From Periconia sp. R9002 (taxonomy: Eukaryota > Ascomycota > Dothideomycetes > Pleosporales > Periconiaceae): a stretch of 64,000 nucleotides of DNA. The position numbers were made by a program, and so were the translations under genes. Location of the stretch: positions 1 through 64,000 of the forward strand of contig JAMAHW010000095.1 of assembly GCA_023627715.1 (NCBI GenBank), written 5' to 3'. Of this stretch, positions 47,464-59,000 are shown piece by piece (within the stretch, counting starts at the first letter, position 1; the number at the start of each line of letters is the position of its first letter). The notes below the pieces were generated by a model. The model saw only the letters and a program-made list of their open reading frames with translations, was not told the DNA's origin and made no database searches.

Positions 47464-49342
47464 TTATCCCTCGATAGCATCAATCACCTCTACCCTCGGA
47501 TACTCATACCCACCACCGGGGAAAAGCTCTGTTTCGGGAGCATACCATCGCACTATAAAAATCACGAACGTCAGCTATATTCCGACAATCCCGTAATGCC
47601 GATATCTTCTCCTGAAAGGGAAGGTCTAGAGAAGGAGAAATAAAAGATAACTCACGATTCCACTCCCCTTCCTCACCACCACTCGGCGCAGGAAGCCAAT
47701 TTGCCGTCCAATTCTGCGGGGGCGCAACCTCTTTGTCCTGGATCAAAATATCAAACGGCCCATCATCTCCCACATCCTCTCCTTGTCCTTCGCCACCCCA
47801 GAACGGCGGGTAAACAAGTGTTCCATCAGCGAACCTCAACCCGCTTCGATCCCCCACCGCATAAACGCCGCGCTCGTTGGGCACGAAGAACAAATCTGCA
47901 CCGTACATGGTGACGCTCCAGAACCCTACATCCTTCTTTACCGGCGGACGGCGTGAGAAGCGGATTAGGATAGATTTCCCGGGTTCCATTGTCCTTGTGA
48001 ATTTCACACTGGTATTGAGTTCTTGGGTAGTAGTGGTGTTATTAGTGGTAGTAGTAGTCGCATTGTTAGAAGGATACATTGCTTGATCCGCCGTCAACGC
48101 AAGATACCCGGTTCCAGTCACGATATACCTCGCCACATACTTCTCCCCAAAATCGCCAAACAAGGCTTCATTGAGGACCGTCCAGCCCGCACCGAGATCG
48201 TGCGTACTAGCGGGGTTGACTGCGAGAGCGGCGGCGGACGCATTGGCAGCGCGTACAGCAGCTGTGAGGTTTGCACCAGGTGGGAGCGTCCATGTTCCGT
48301 CTGGGTTACAACCTGCATTTTCAAGAGCTTGGGCGACGATAGGTCGGTGGAAGGGGATAAGAGGGAGGTTTACGGGGGCGTATTTGGCGGTCAGACGGAG
48401 GACGGCTTCGGGGAGGGTAGTTAGGTTGGGGGTGGCGCGGTAGAGGGGGTCGGTAAAGGTGGTGAGGTCGAGAGGTGGGATAGTTGATTGGTTGGTTTGA
48501 GCTGTGCAGTTGGTGGTGCTACGTGGGATAACGCGGAGAGAGAATTGGTCTTGGAGCTCGTGGACGAGGGCCAGATCGGCAGTGGTGTTCGAGGTAACGA
48601 TGCGGATTATGCTTTGGCCGTATGGTGTGGGCATTCGGACGATCCCGTTATAGCTTTCCGTTCCAGTGTTGTTGTTAGTGGTAGAATTCGTGGGAAAGAT
48701 ACCGTAATTGGACGAGTCGTATTGGATGAGGAATCTGCCTTGGGTAATGTTGCTCGCGCTTCCTACATTTGCAAAGTTGTTTCCGTAACTGCTCGTTCGT
48801 TCGTTAGACACGTCGGGTTTTCCATTGGGAAGTTTCTCGAGATGGAGCAGAGTAGATTGTGCAAACTCACAAGTCATAAAACGGGACCACTCCGTTCCTA
48901 TCCCCGAAATCAGGTACATCCAAAATCAGATCATTCTGTGACAGATCTATGAATAGATTTGTGTACAGCGTATCAGCATTGGGCCGTACAATCTCTTTGT
49001 CTTCGGCAGTGCGGAGTTGGCGTTGAGAGACTAGTGTATTGAGCGGTATGACGGTATCTGGGTCACTGTCTGATGGCGGTTGCACGAGGCTTCCGAAGGC
49101 GTACAGGGGGAATCCGTACTAATTGATGAAGAAGTGAGTATGTCTCTTAGTTCAAGTGAACTCGGTAAGTAAGAGTGACTTACGAGAAATGCAAAAGCCA
49201 GAGCGGTTTGTATGCATTCTATGTCGTTGACATCGCAAGGGGATGAAAGGCTGCTGTCTGTGAAGCTCGGGAGGGGGGAAGTTGAGGTCGATTGAGCGAT
49301 TGCGATCGCTCCCAAGAAGAGCGCATGAAGCAATACTCTCAT
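47464..49342 (-). CDS. secreted DUF1254/DUF1214 protein
   Basis: Four exons on the minus strand, 49342-49184, 49118-48871, 48788-47656 and 47552-47464, give about 542 aa with continuous phase. The last short exon (WYAPETELFPGGG...) replaces an unspliced read-through that would end at 47504. Signal peptide: MRVLLHALFLGAIAIAQS. The DUF1254 part has YGFPLYAFGSLV, VRPNADTLYTNLFIDLS, VPDFGDR and FYGNNFANVGS. The C-terminal DUF1214 part has ILIRFSRRPPVKKDVGFWSVTMYG, YAVGDRSGLRFADGTL and NLRWYAPE. Many Asn-Ser/Thr sites suggest glycosylation. The family is widespread in bacteria and fungi without an established activity. Confidence 0.87.
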
Positions 49343-50293
49343 AGCGATATATCTAGCTTGCCGCTTGATATGTATCAGACGTTTAATTTTAACAAATGGA
49401 AAATAAACTCTAGAACGCAAAGTCCCAAAGTCGAAGCTATGCTTGTGTCTCTGAAGTTGTCTCAGATGGCTGCTTTATGCCTCTTATATACATAGTCATT
49501 ACAAGTCGCACTTCAGGCAAACCGCATAATACCAACGCAACATAGATCGGCCATCCACGCCCGCGATAGACATAGATACACTGGCGGTGTTCCATCCCAC
49601 CGAAAACTAGCCCAAATTTGGCATCCGAGCTTTGTGTCATCATACGTTAAGCGTCATTTCAACTTTCAGCCCAACATACTCAAATTGATTTGTAGTGGTA
49701 TTTGGCTATATATTAAAGAACTGAATAACCACATATGCAGAGTGTTAGATAAAATCTCGTCCATGCCATCACGTAGTATCTAAAGACACCTTATCAACAT
49801 CAATTTCGCAGAAGAAAAACGCAAAACACCTGCTGTGCACTCTTCGCCTACAAACTTTACCCACGTTTTCCCCCAGCAAGAATGACTATAGATAAACGCG
49901 CGATTCCGCCACAATCTGGCACATGCAGCTAAAACTAGAGAGCACAGACTCTACTATAGGGCAAAATAACCATCAATGTCCGTTCAATAGCGAAATCTTA
50001 TGTTGGGCGGGTCTTGGTGGCGTTGACAAGGTACCTACGAGCCAGGGACGTGCGAGGGCAGGGTACATACGGAGATAAGCTTGTTCTTTATTGGGAAAAG
50101 CACACAACATTCTCGTAGAACCTGAAGTGTCCAGATTAAGTATATATATGCGTCAAAGTTGTGATTCTGTCCGTGATGTATAGTTTTGAATTCAATGTGG
50201 TGCCGATATGGCGGGTATCATAATGCTTCGTTGATCATTCCAAATCCATCGTTCCATGTATCTTTAACCAAGCCCAGCGCTGAATAGCACGCA
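49343..50293. other. intergenic, promoter of the DUF1254 gene
   Basis: Upstream region of the DUF1254 gene and 3' flank of Med21. AT-rich, with no supported gene or repeat. Confidence 0.5.
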
Positions 50294-50834
50294 CTACTCG
50301 CTCTCCCCTAAGCTCATAATCCTCCCTTCAACCAGCTTAACCAACTCCTCCTTCTCCTTAACCGCTTTCAGTCTCTCACTCTCCAGCTCCTCCAATTCCC
50401 TTTCTAACTCGCGCATCCGCTCGACCTGCTCAGCTTCACTCGAATGCAGACCCGGCAAACTCCCAATCAAGACCTCAATCTGCTGTTCCTTGAGTAGAAG
50501 GTCGCGGCTCAACTCGCGGATATCCTTTTGAAATTCCTCGGGCGTTGGGAGCGGTTCTGGTGCCGCGGGGGTAGGCTGCCCGGTGTTGTTGGGTTGTGAG
50601 GCAGCTTGCTGGGCTTGGGTCTGCGCTTCGTGCTCGGCAAAGGAGCTGAGGAGTGGTTGGTTTGCGATAGGTGCGGGCGGGGTGCGGTAATGGATGTAGG
50701 CGAGTGAGGATTGCATTTGGTTAAGGAGCTGGTAATGCGGAGGTGAGCGGAGGTGTTGGTGGATAGCAGTGGAAGTGGGGAAGTGGTAATACCATGTCTA
50801 GCTCATCTTGGATCTGGGTGAGTATGTCGGCCAT
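50294..50834 (-). CDS. med21: Mediator complex subunit 21
   Basis: A subunit of the middle module of Mediator, the RNA polymerase II coactivator in the nucleus. Exon 1 is 50834-50793 ([14 protein letters not shown]) and exon 2 is 50728-50294; the 64-nt intron is phase 0 (GTATTA..CAG). The product is about 158 aa, close to the usual length. The N-terminus matches Med21/Srb7 ([20 protein letters not shown]), then comes the tyrosine region [12 protein letters not shown] low-complexity Gln/Ala/Pro stretch follows ([12 protein letters not shown]). The C-terminal coiled coil starts with [21 protein letters not shown] and has long heptads of Glu/Leu/Lys. Its promoter is shared with the divergent Rrg7-like gene. 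Confidence 0.93.
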
Positions 50835-51207
50835 GTTTAGATACGAGGAGTATTCGAATCGCAATAGGTAGTGAAGATTAGTGGAGTAGCATATGGATTA
50901 AAGTGTAGTGGAACAAAACAGTAGTGGTCAAGGAATGGTGAAAGTAACGGCGCGTAGGGCTGACTAGCGCCTTTTCCTCAGTCTTGGCTCGGACCGAAAT
51001 TGTTCACGCGTCGACCGCTTTCGTCTCTCTCCTTCTTTCTCCACTCTTTTGTGCGGTGCATACCTACCACTCATACTTCCACTCTTCTTCCTTTATTTCT
51101 TTGCTGTCAATTGAGAACTTCTTCCTTCTTTATTCCGTTCTTTCGGTCCTCCAGTACATATTACTTTTCCCTCGCAGCCGCTCCTTTGCCGCAACAATGT
51201 ACTTTCC
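50835..51207. promoter_or_regulatory. shared divergent promoter (Med21 / Rrg7-like)
   Basis: 373 bases separate the two ATGs. The right half is strongly pyrimidine-rich (about 51020-51180), typical of leaders of constitutive fungal genes. An out-of-frame ATG at 51197 opens a 13-codon frame that overlaps the main start. Confidence 0.5.
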
Positions 51208-52437
51208 ATGCTCGCAGTCACCACCTTCAACTTCATAACTCGTCTACTTGTAATGCGTTCCGCGTTCCGCTCAGCATGTCTCAAGCAGCGACCCGTCCAT
51301 TTACCTCGCCGATGGTGGCCACAGAGTCTAATTTCGCGGCGCATCCTGACCACCTCGACGTCCAACACAGCCCGCATTGACATCCCTAAAGTCCTCGTGA
51401 GCCCGGGCTCCAGGCACCACAATTCGCTGTCCAGCTTTCTCGAACACGCCGAGAGGCGCGGTCTTGATCCCACTTCCACCGTCTACAGTGGCACTTTATA
51501 CGAGTACAAGGTTGCCGAGTCGCTAAAAACCCTCGGTTTCTCCCTCATCCGCACCGGACGCACCTCGGACGCCGGCCTCGACCTAGTCGGCTACTGGATC
51601 CTCCCACCACTCCGCGAACCCTTCCCTGTCATCGTTCAATGTAAAGCCGCCGGGGCAGGCTGCACTCCAGCCTACGTCCGCGAACTCGAAGGTTCTTTGG
51701 GGAGCGTTCCTGTCGATTGGCAACGGAAAGACGTCCTAGGCCTACTTGTGTGTATCCAGAAAGCCACGAGCGGTGTCTTGAAGGCCATAGCCACGAGTCG
51801 CCATCCCTTGGGCTATGTAAAAATCACTCGCGATGGAACGGTGGAGCAATGCTTTTGGAACCGCACCGCCAGTGAGCGAGGCCTCGAGGGCGTAGGTGTC
51901 GTCGTTCGACATACCCCCCGAGTTCTTCTACCTTCCCCGGAAGAATGGGATTCCGACGATGTCTCCGTCAAAAAGCGCGACCGCGAAATTGCCCGCAAGT
52001 TTCGCGACACAGGCACCCTCCAAGATATACAGATCACCTGGCTTGGCTCACCAATCAAACCGGACCTCGAGACTGTCGACGGTGCAATTACGACCTTGCT
52101 TGAGTCAATTCCAGTAGTCAAGGCGCCAAGAAAAAAAAGAAAGAAGCCTGGATCGCTTCGAAGAACGGGTCGTCCTCGTGGCACCAAGGATCAGAGACCA
52201 CGAGCAGCCCGAGGTACATACTCCATAGGGGGAAAGATACTGTCCAAATTGTCGGTGGAGGAACAGAATGAATTACGCGAAACACATCTGAGGATTGGTA
52301 GACCAAAGGGTGCAAAGGATCAGAAGCCCAGGAAAAGCAGGCATTTGGCAAACCAGGCAAAAAACAATTCTGACAAACCGACAAATTGCAAGCCAGTGTC
52401 CGAATTCGAAGACAAGGAGGAGGACCCAGCAAAGTGA
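51208..52437 (+). CDS. RRG7: Rrg7-like mitochondrial protein (DUF2034, restriction-endonuclease fold)
   Basis: An intronless 409-aa protein of the DUF2034/Rrg7 family, nuclear-encoded mitochondrial proteins needed for respiratory growth in yeast. The fold is related to Mrr-type restriction endonucleases. A basic, acid-free N-terminus (with an alternative in-frame start MRSAFRSACLKQ at 51253) fits a mitochondrial presequence. The core has STVYSGTLYEYKVAESLKTL, then RTGRTSDAGLDLVGYW and VIVQCKAAG. The Asp of AGLDL and Gln-Cys-Lys of VQCKA match the D...QxK nuclease pattern. The unusual C-terminal third is basic and holds two related segments, GRPRGTKDQRPR and GRPKGAKDQKPR, resembling AT-hooks. 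DNA binding by this tail is inference. Confidence 0.85.
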   Translation: MLAVTTFNFITRLLVMRSAFRSACLKQRPVHLPRRWWPQSLISRRILTTSTSNTARIDIPKVLVSPGSRHHNSLSSFLEHAERRGLDPTSTVYSGTLYEYKVAESLKTLGFSLIRTGRTSDAGLDLVGYWILPPLREPFPVIVQCKAAGAGCTPAYVRELEGSLGSVPVDWQRKDVLGLLVCIQKATSGVLKAIATSRHPLGYVKITRDGTVEQCFWNRTASERGLEGVGVVVRHTPRVLLPSPEEWDSDDVSVKKRDREIARKFRDTGTLQDIQITWLGSPIKPDLETVDGAITTLLESIPVVKAPRKKRKKPGSLRRTGRPRGTKDQRPRAARGTYSIGGKILSKLSVEEQNELRETHLRIGRPKGAKDQKPRKSRHLANQAKNNSDKPTNCKPVSEFEDKEEDPAK

Positions 52438-53760
52438 AGAGACCACCGAGATCGGAGCATTAGCCTCGTAAATCTGAATGAGTGGTGGAGAAGCTACACG
52501 TTCAGGATTCTCACTCCACTGTTGAAGTCAGATCATATGTATTCCCGCCCGTCGAACCTTATAAAGGAGGAGATGGAGAGGAAGGACAAGTACGAATGCT
52601 GAAAGAGAAGCAAGCCTTCAGACGGAGCGGGGACAGTTGATTACGTCTCCAGGGACGGAATTCGCATTGAACGGCAGTGACGACGCAGAGTATATTTTAT
52701 AAGTCACCCTGCTTGACAGACTTGAGATAGGCGACAAAGTGGTACCAGAGACGAGCAAGACGAGTAAGATAGGTCTTGAAGAAAATGAACGCCACGCTCG
52801 AACAGATAGAATCAGCGCAGTCCCCCGTGGCTCGCATTGCATATAAGTCAAAATTAGTACAAAACGTGTTGAAAAATAGACTCAAGTGCTGTATACCATT
52901 ATCACAACTATTGCATTTCGTAAACCTCATACTTCCGTATCTAATTAGTTTCTTCGGCTGCTCATGCTGATTCTTCTATTGATCAAACATTTTTTTTTGG
53001 TAAACTACTCCCAAATATGAAGTCTGCCAATGCTTCCCCGCCTTCTCTGTGTTTGCTGTACGCATGATACACACGTTCCATTCTAAGAAGTGAATCCGCT
53101 GCAATCAGCACGCCGAGACGAAATGCTGCCCCGGTCTACGCTAGCTTGAGGGGTAAGATATAATAAGCTATTTTGTGTTGGAAATAGCCTCTGCGCTAAA
53201 AGAACTGCTTTATACTAGCTCGGACCTTGGTATTGACCTCACGCTTTGATGAGGTATGCCTATCAAACGCGATCTTATGTTCCAACGGCATGTAGAATGG
53301 GTGAATGGGTTTGGTGAGTGATGTTGTTTGCTTGGAAGATGTGGTAGTAACTTCGGATTTTTGTAGTTTTGAATGGAGTTGCGTGGGTTGAGGGGGTATG
53401 TGCTTCTATTGATATGGTTACAAATTGTTTGATCGTTGATGTATACTGGACTGTTGTTCGCACCCATCGTGATGCCTAATTGGTCGATTAGCTGCGTCTA
53501 ATGTTCAAGTAGGATGGGTAACTATGAGAGTGGGCACTTATGCTATACTATATGTATGTTACTATAGCATTAATTAATCACCTATTATATACCAAAACGC
53601 ACTAGCTGGTGTGATGAATAGAAGGGACCTTTTAGTAACTATAATTTCTATGAAGTCTACAAAGGTCACGTATGTGAATTTATAAATATTTTCTCCTATC
53701 CTTGTACGATGAATTGAGTGTTTCAATTCGTTGTACTGAGAAACACGGATCCAGCTAGTT
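52438..53760. other. gene-poor AT-rich region
   Basis: No supported gene. AT content rises towards 53500-53720 with many TA steps. This could be degenerate repeat sequence, but I cannot identify an element. Confidence 0.45.
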
Positions 53761-53832
53761 GTAGCGACTCCAGATAGTAGCAGCGACTCCAGATAGTAGC
53801 AGCGACTCCAGATAGTAGCAGCGACTCCAGAT
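53761..53832. repeat. 19-bp tandem repeat, 3.8 copies
   Basis: The unit agtagcagcgactccagat occurs as three perfect copies (53776-53794, 53795-53813, 53814-53832), preceded by a partial copy at 53761-53775. Identity between copies is complete, indicating a young minisatellite. Confidence 0.9.
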
Positions 53833-54547
53833 TAACACTTGACCGTTACAAACTGCCAAAATGCTAGCCAGCCTGGAAGCTAGCCCTGTATAGGACTAGC
53901 GGGTAGCATTGGTACAGCTCGCTGCTCAGCTGAATACATATCAGAGGGTGGCGGTGCACATGCAATATGGGTATGGTATGTATGACTTGATTGGTCCTAT
54001 GAGCCATCCTGCCGCCAATGCGCCGACCATACGGGATACTACCAGAACAGGCGGTGGAGGCGCGGGTATCTACCTATCCTCGCAATACAGTTGGGTGGGC
54101 GTCAGGTCGTACCCCTGTAGCTGCATAATTCTAGGTAACACAGATTGAAACCTGAGAGAGGAGATAAGCCTATCACACACAGAAGCTTGGACGTTTTGCA
54201 TGCGTGTGACACGACAGTCCCCTCCCGAGGTCTTTATAGCTTTGGCTAGGGCCTCACCTCATCGTATACACTCACACATTTTCATCGAACCAGCATCACT
54301 ATCTAAACAGCCGAAAATCGATGGTGTGCTAGAGATAGAGGCAAGGTGAGACTCCTCTAAGGTCGTCACAATCCGCAACTGACTTGATTCAGCTGTAGCT
54401 TTGGCGCTTAGGCTGCCACAAGGTCGCACTCAGCAGATCCCGGTGACATTTGCTGCTGGTTAGGTTGATAGCGACGCTTGAGTTATATGTAGCTATGTAA
54501 GTCTTTCGATTACTTTGCGATCATACATTCTTCTTTTTTCCATATAG
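53833..54547. other. intergenic, no gene seen
   Basis: Sequence between the minisatellite and the DUF6590 remnant. A short frame at 53909-54148 has no domain. No gene is supported. Confidence 0.4.
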
Positions 54548-55384
54548 CCATGTTTATTATCACAGCCAGGACTGACAAGTGACAGGTCCCTATCGATTGG
54601 GACGGTTTTCATAGCGCCGTATCCTTTGCCTGCCCGCTGCATTCCGAAAAACCTTTCCGAGAAAGAGGCGGAGAAATATACAAGGCTTAAGGATGGGCAA
54701 GTGGTATTCTCAAAACCGATGTGGTGGGTGGTTGCCAGGGTGTTCGACCAACATGCTGTTTGTTTACCAATCACCACATACAACGGTAAAGGAACAACGA
54801 AAAAGGATATAAGGTCGGAGCATCACGGTATCGCGTATGATTCTCGCGGGAAGGCCACGCCACTCAAGGATGAAAAGCCCCTGCATGCATATGCCGTCCT
54901 CGTGGATAATGCCAACGCAAGAATGGTCGATTCAGCATCTCGGATTAATTTCTCGAAACCTATTTTCTTCGAGGACTATAAGCTTTCCTCCAGGCTTCCC
55001 TCCAGGCTTTTCCAGAGAATTGGCACGATCGATCCTGACGACCTTCAAGCTTTCAAGGACCACTACTGCCGTGTTCAGACAGGCCCTGCACTTCAAGAGT
55101 ACGAAAACACCAATACGGGCCCGCTGCTTCTACCAGCGGGCCATGAATGTGCAGTTGCCGATGGCCGGTTGCCCGTCACGATCGATGGTGTCCACAGTGC
55201 GGTTATGCTCGATGCGAAAACTGTCAAAAAAAGATACACATATGTGTGGCAATGTTGTTATTGTGGCTTGCACGTGTCTTACTTGGCGGCGTGTTCTATC
55301 ACCATTTGTAGGAAAATCTCTCGATGGAACAGAGATCAAATGGTGAGGATACATGAGAATACCATCATATTCAACAGTTTTTAG
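54548..55384 (+). pseudogene. DUF6590-like fragment without start codon
   Basis: The open frame from 54548 to the stop at 55382-55384 contains no suitable ATG at its 5' end. Residues around WWVVARVFDQHAVCLPITTYNGKGTTKKDIRSEHHG (split here as VARVFDQHAVCLPITTYNGK and TTKKDIRSEHHG) match the fungal DUF6590 pattern, in which an Arg-Val-Phe strand and Cys-Leu-Pro-Ile-x-Thr-Tyr are hallmarks. A later IDPDDLQAFKDHY also fits. The C-terminal part (RYTYVWQCCYCG onward) looks unrelated and may belong to another remnant. An upstream exon could exist; an acceptor-like actgac...acag lies just before 54586 but leads into another frame. I treat it as a degraded gene. Confidence 0.5.
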
Positions 55385-56041
55385 ATTTCTATTTTTTCGG
55401 CTGTCGGTCATGATATGTCCGACACTCAAGTTTCTGCATTTAGTCTGTATTTCAAAATATCAACTATTTCTAAGTACATCTTTCATGAGCCATATGCCTT
55501 CTGCCTGAGTACGTTAACAAACTATTGCTTACTTGCTTCTCGGATGGCTTATCCGATCGCCCTTGTTAATCAGTTTTGTAGGCGGAAAAGAGGTACGTGT
55601 ATGTGTGGACCTGCTGTTACTGTGGGTGTTCCAAGATAGCGTGGTATCGCTAATGACCTGGGCCACTATACAGACGGAACGTACTAGGGAGTGCTCCACA
55701 TGCTAGCATTGAAAAAGGGTCTAAAACTAGGTATGTATTTCCCCACCGGGGAAAAACATGTGTCGGCGGTCAGCCAGCTAGACCCTTCACTAATTGAGCA
55801 TAGTACCATGATCCGATCATTTACCCTTTCCATTGACTGTGCCACTCTACTGCATCGACGGATCCTCCGAGTGTTTATTCCCAGGCTCATTTACATCCGA
55901 TTCATTCAATGCATTGCGCGGGGCAACAAATCCAGTCACCCCCCGTTCACCGTCGGCTGAATCATGCTTCCTTTGGATGACACTGACCTACTCCTCCTCT
56001 TCTCACCAAAATAGATTCATTGCTTGGTATCCACGCCCATC
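55385..56041. other. intergenic with possible gene remnant
   Basis: No intact gene. At 55589-55639 a short frame reads YVYVWTCCYCGC, echoing YTYVWQCCYCG at 55231-55263, so a small Cys-motif piece appears twice. The rest is the upstream region of the NRPS-like gene. Confidence 0.4.
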
Positions 56042-59000
56042 ATGGCGCCCAATTATGGCTCCCGGTTGCTTCCTACAGTCGTTGATGAAGTCGCCGAGCA
56101 CCAACCCGATCTAATTTACGCCCGAGTCCCTCTAACCAGCAACATAAGCGATGGCTTCAAGGCCGTTACTTTTGGGGATATTGCGTCGGCGGCAAACCAC
56201 GTCGCCGCGTGGATAGAAACCACCTATGGACGGAGCACCGACTTCAGAACCATTGCTTATATGGGTCTTGGAGATCTGCGCTACGTCGTTGTCTTCCTGG
56301 CTGCTGTCAAGTGCGGGTACAAGGTCTTGCTTCCATCGTTGAGAAATTCTCCTTGGATGAATGCATCCCTGCTCGAGCAGACGGACGGGTCTATATTGCT
56401 ATACGCCCCAGAGGTGGAAGGTCTAGTAAAGCGTCTGCTGGATCATCTTCCAGGTCTCCAATTGCATCCTATCCAACCACTGGAAAACCTCATCCACCCC
56501 GACACCCCTGATTATCCTTATCGGAAAACCTTCGCAGAAGCGCGATGGGATCCCATTCTAATCCTGCACTCGTCCGGTTCGACGGGAGCCCCTCGACCTA
56601 TCCAAATGTATCACGCGAGTCTTGCAGTAAGTGACAACGACCGCAATCTTCCCCTGGTTCCAGGGCGTGTCAATCAAAACTGGACGCTGTGGGACTTTCC
56701 GCGAAAAGAAAACTTCTACTCGTCGTTTCCCCCGTTTCATCTCGCTGGCTTTTCCTCGATGGTCGTCTTGCCCATATACTACACGAATTCTACACTGGTT
56801 TTGACGCCTCCCACAAGACCTCCAACCGGCCATCTCGTGAGCGAGCTCATGGACCACGTCGCTCTGAAATCTATATTCTGCCCCCCCATCATTGCCGAGC
56901 AATTGGTACAGGAACCTACCGGGATCGAGAAATGCAAGTCTCTGAATTTCATCCTCTACGCCGGAGGACCTCTTTCGCAGGAAGCGGGGGACACGCTCAG
57001 TAAAGTGACGGATGTGTGTCAATTCTTTGGTCAGACAGAAATTGGCGGGACGCAAGCTCTCGTGCCGCGGCGTGAAGACTGGGCAAGCCTGGAATTCCAC
57101 CCGTTACAAGAAACAATCATGGAACCATCGATAGATGGCACTTTCGAAATGGTTTTTCATCGGAACCCTGACCTTGTTGGTCATCGGGCTGTCTCGTGCA
57201 ATTTTCCCGACGTGGAAGTTTATAGGACGAAGGACCTCTTTGTACCCGTGCCTGGTAAGCCTGGATTGTGGCGCTTCCACGGCCGCGCCGATGATATTAT
57301 CGTGCTCTCGAACGGCGAGAAGTTCAATCCGGTGCCTAGCGAGACAGAGATTGGCGCGCATCCGCTTGTGGCTGGAGCTTTGATCATTGGCAATGGTTAC
57401 CCGCAGGCCACTCTTGTGCTAGAGCTTAAGGACCCATCGCAGGATCATAGTAAAGTCATTCAAGAAGTATGGCCCACGGTGGAGAAGGCTAACGAGCAAG
57501 CTCCTGCCCATGCCAAAATCACCAAAGACAAGACCTTGGTGGCTTCCAAACACCAAGCCTTTGAACGTTCACCCAAAGGAACCGTCGTTCGACGTACTAC
57601 TGGGAAGAAGTTCGAAGCTCAAGTCGCGAACTTGTTCTCGGAGAAAATTTCCAATGATCTCGGTGGTCTCTCCCTGAACTCTCCGTATGATCTCGCTTCA
57701 TTCATGCAGTTAGTGAGAGATGCCGTCTCCATCGCGTTCAGGGGTCACTCAGTGGGAGATGCTGATGATCTCTTCGTCCTCGGCTTAGACTCTCTCCAGA
57801 CCACAGAAATCTTGACCCTAGTCAAGGCAGGTATCCTCAGAAGTCAAAGTCATTACGATGTCTCGTGGATTTCTCCCAAGCTTGCTTACGAATATCCGTC
57901 GATTGCAAGCCTAAGTACCGCACTCTATTCCCACCTTACTTCTCCCCCAGAAAAGAAAGACATGGACGCAACCCAAGCCCACGAAGCTCGCGAAAAGAGA
58001 CTGATGGATCTCGTCAAAAAATACACCCAAGCACTCCCCGAAAAGCTCCCACCCAGTCCATCCTCCCCACAAGGATCAAACCTCCACGTTCTCCTCACCG
58101 GCTCAACCGGCTCTCTCGGTACCCAAATCCTGCTCCAACTAACCTCAAACCCTCGCGTATCCCAAATAACCTGCCTTGACCGATCCCCCAACGCTCTCGA
58201 CCGTATAAAAGCCTCCCTCTCAACCTGGCCCCACCCACCCATCCTAGACACAACCCACATCTCCTTCCACCAAGCCGACTACAGCAAACCCAATCTCAAC
58301 CTCGACCCAGCAACCCTCCACAACCTCCACAACACCGTCAACATAATCATCCACAACGCCTGGAAAGTAAACTTCAACCACTCCCTCCCCTCCTTCGAAC
58401 CCACACACATCCGCGGCGTGCGTCACCTCATCAACTTCAGCGCCTCAAGCCCACTCCACCCGCGCATCGCCTTTATCTCATCTATCTCGTCCATCTCCAA
58501 CTGGTCCCCCTCACCAACACACCCCGACTCCCCCATCGCCCCTCAACACCTACACCACGCGATCCCAGAATCCCTCCCACCATCCCCCACCGCCGCCCAA
58601 GAACTCGGCTACGCCGAATCCAAAGCCGTCAGCGAGCGCATCCTCGCCGCCGCAGCACAGCAAAGCGGCGTCCCCGCATCCATCATCCGCGTGGGACAGA
58701 TCGCGGGCCCGGTCAGCGCCGCCAACGGCGCGATATGGAATGAGCACGAGTGGTTCCCTCTCCTCATCAAAACCGCAAAGACGATCGGTAAGATCCCGGA
58801 TACGCGGGGGTTCATGGAGTATGTGGATTGGATTCCTGTTGATGTAGCCGCGACGGCCGTCATCGATCTGTCTCTCCCACTCCCATCACCAGCACCAAAC
58901 ACCGAAGAAGATCCCCCCCTCCAAATCTACCACATCCTCAACCCCAACCCCACCCCCTGGTCCGAACTGCTCCCCTCCCTCCTCCCCCTCATCTCCCCCT

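Noticed and set aside
53210..53467. Minus-strand frames in the AT-rich block, possible transposon coding remnant
   Set aside because: No transposase or reverse transcriptase motif and no terminal repeats could be found by eye.
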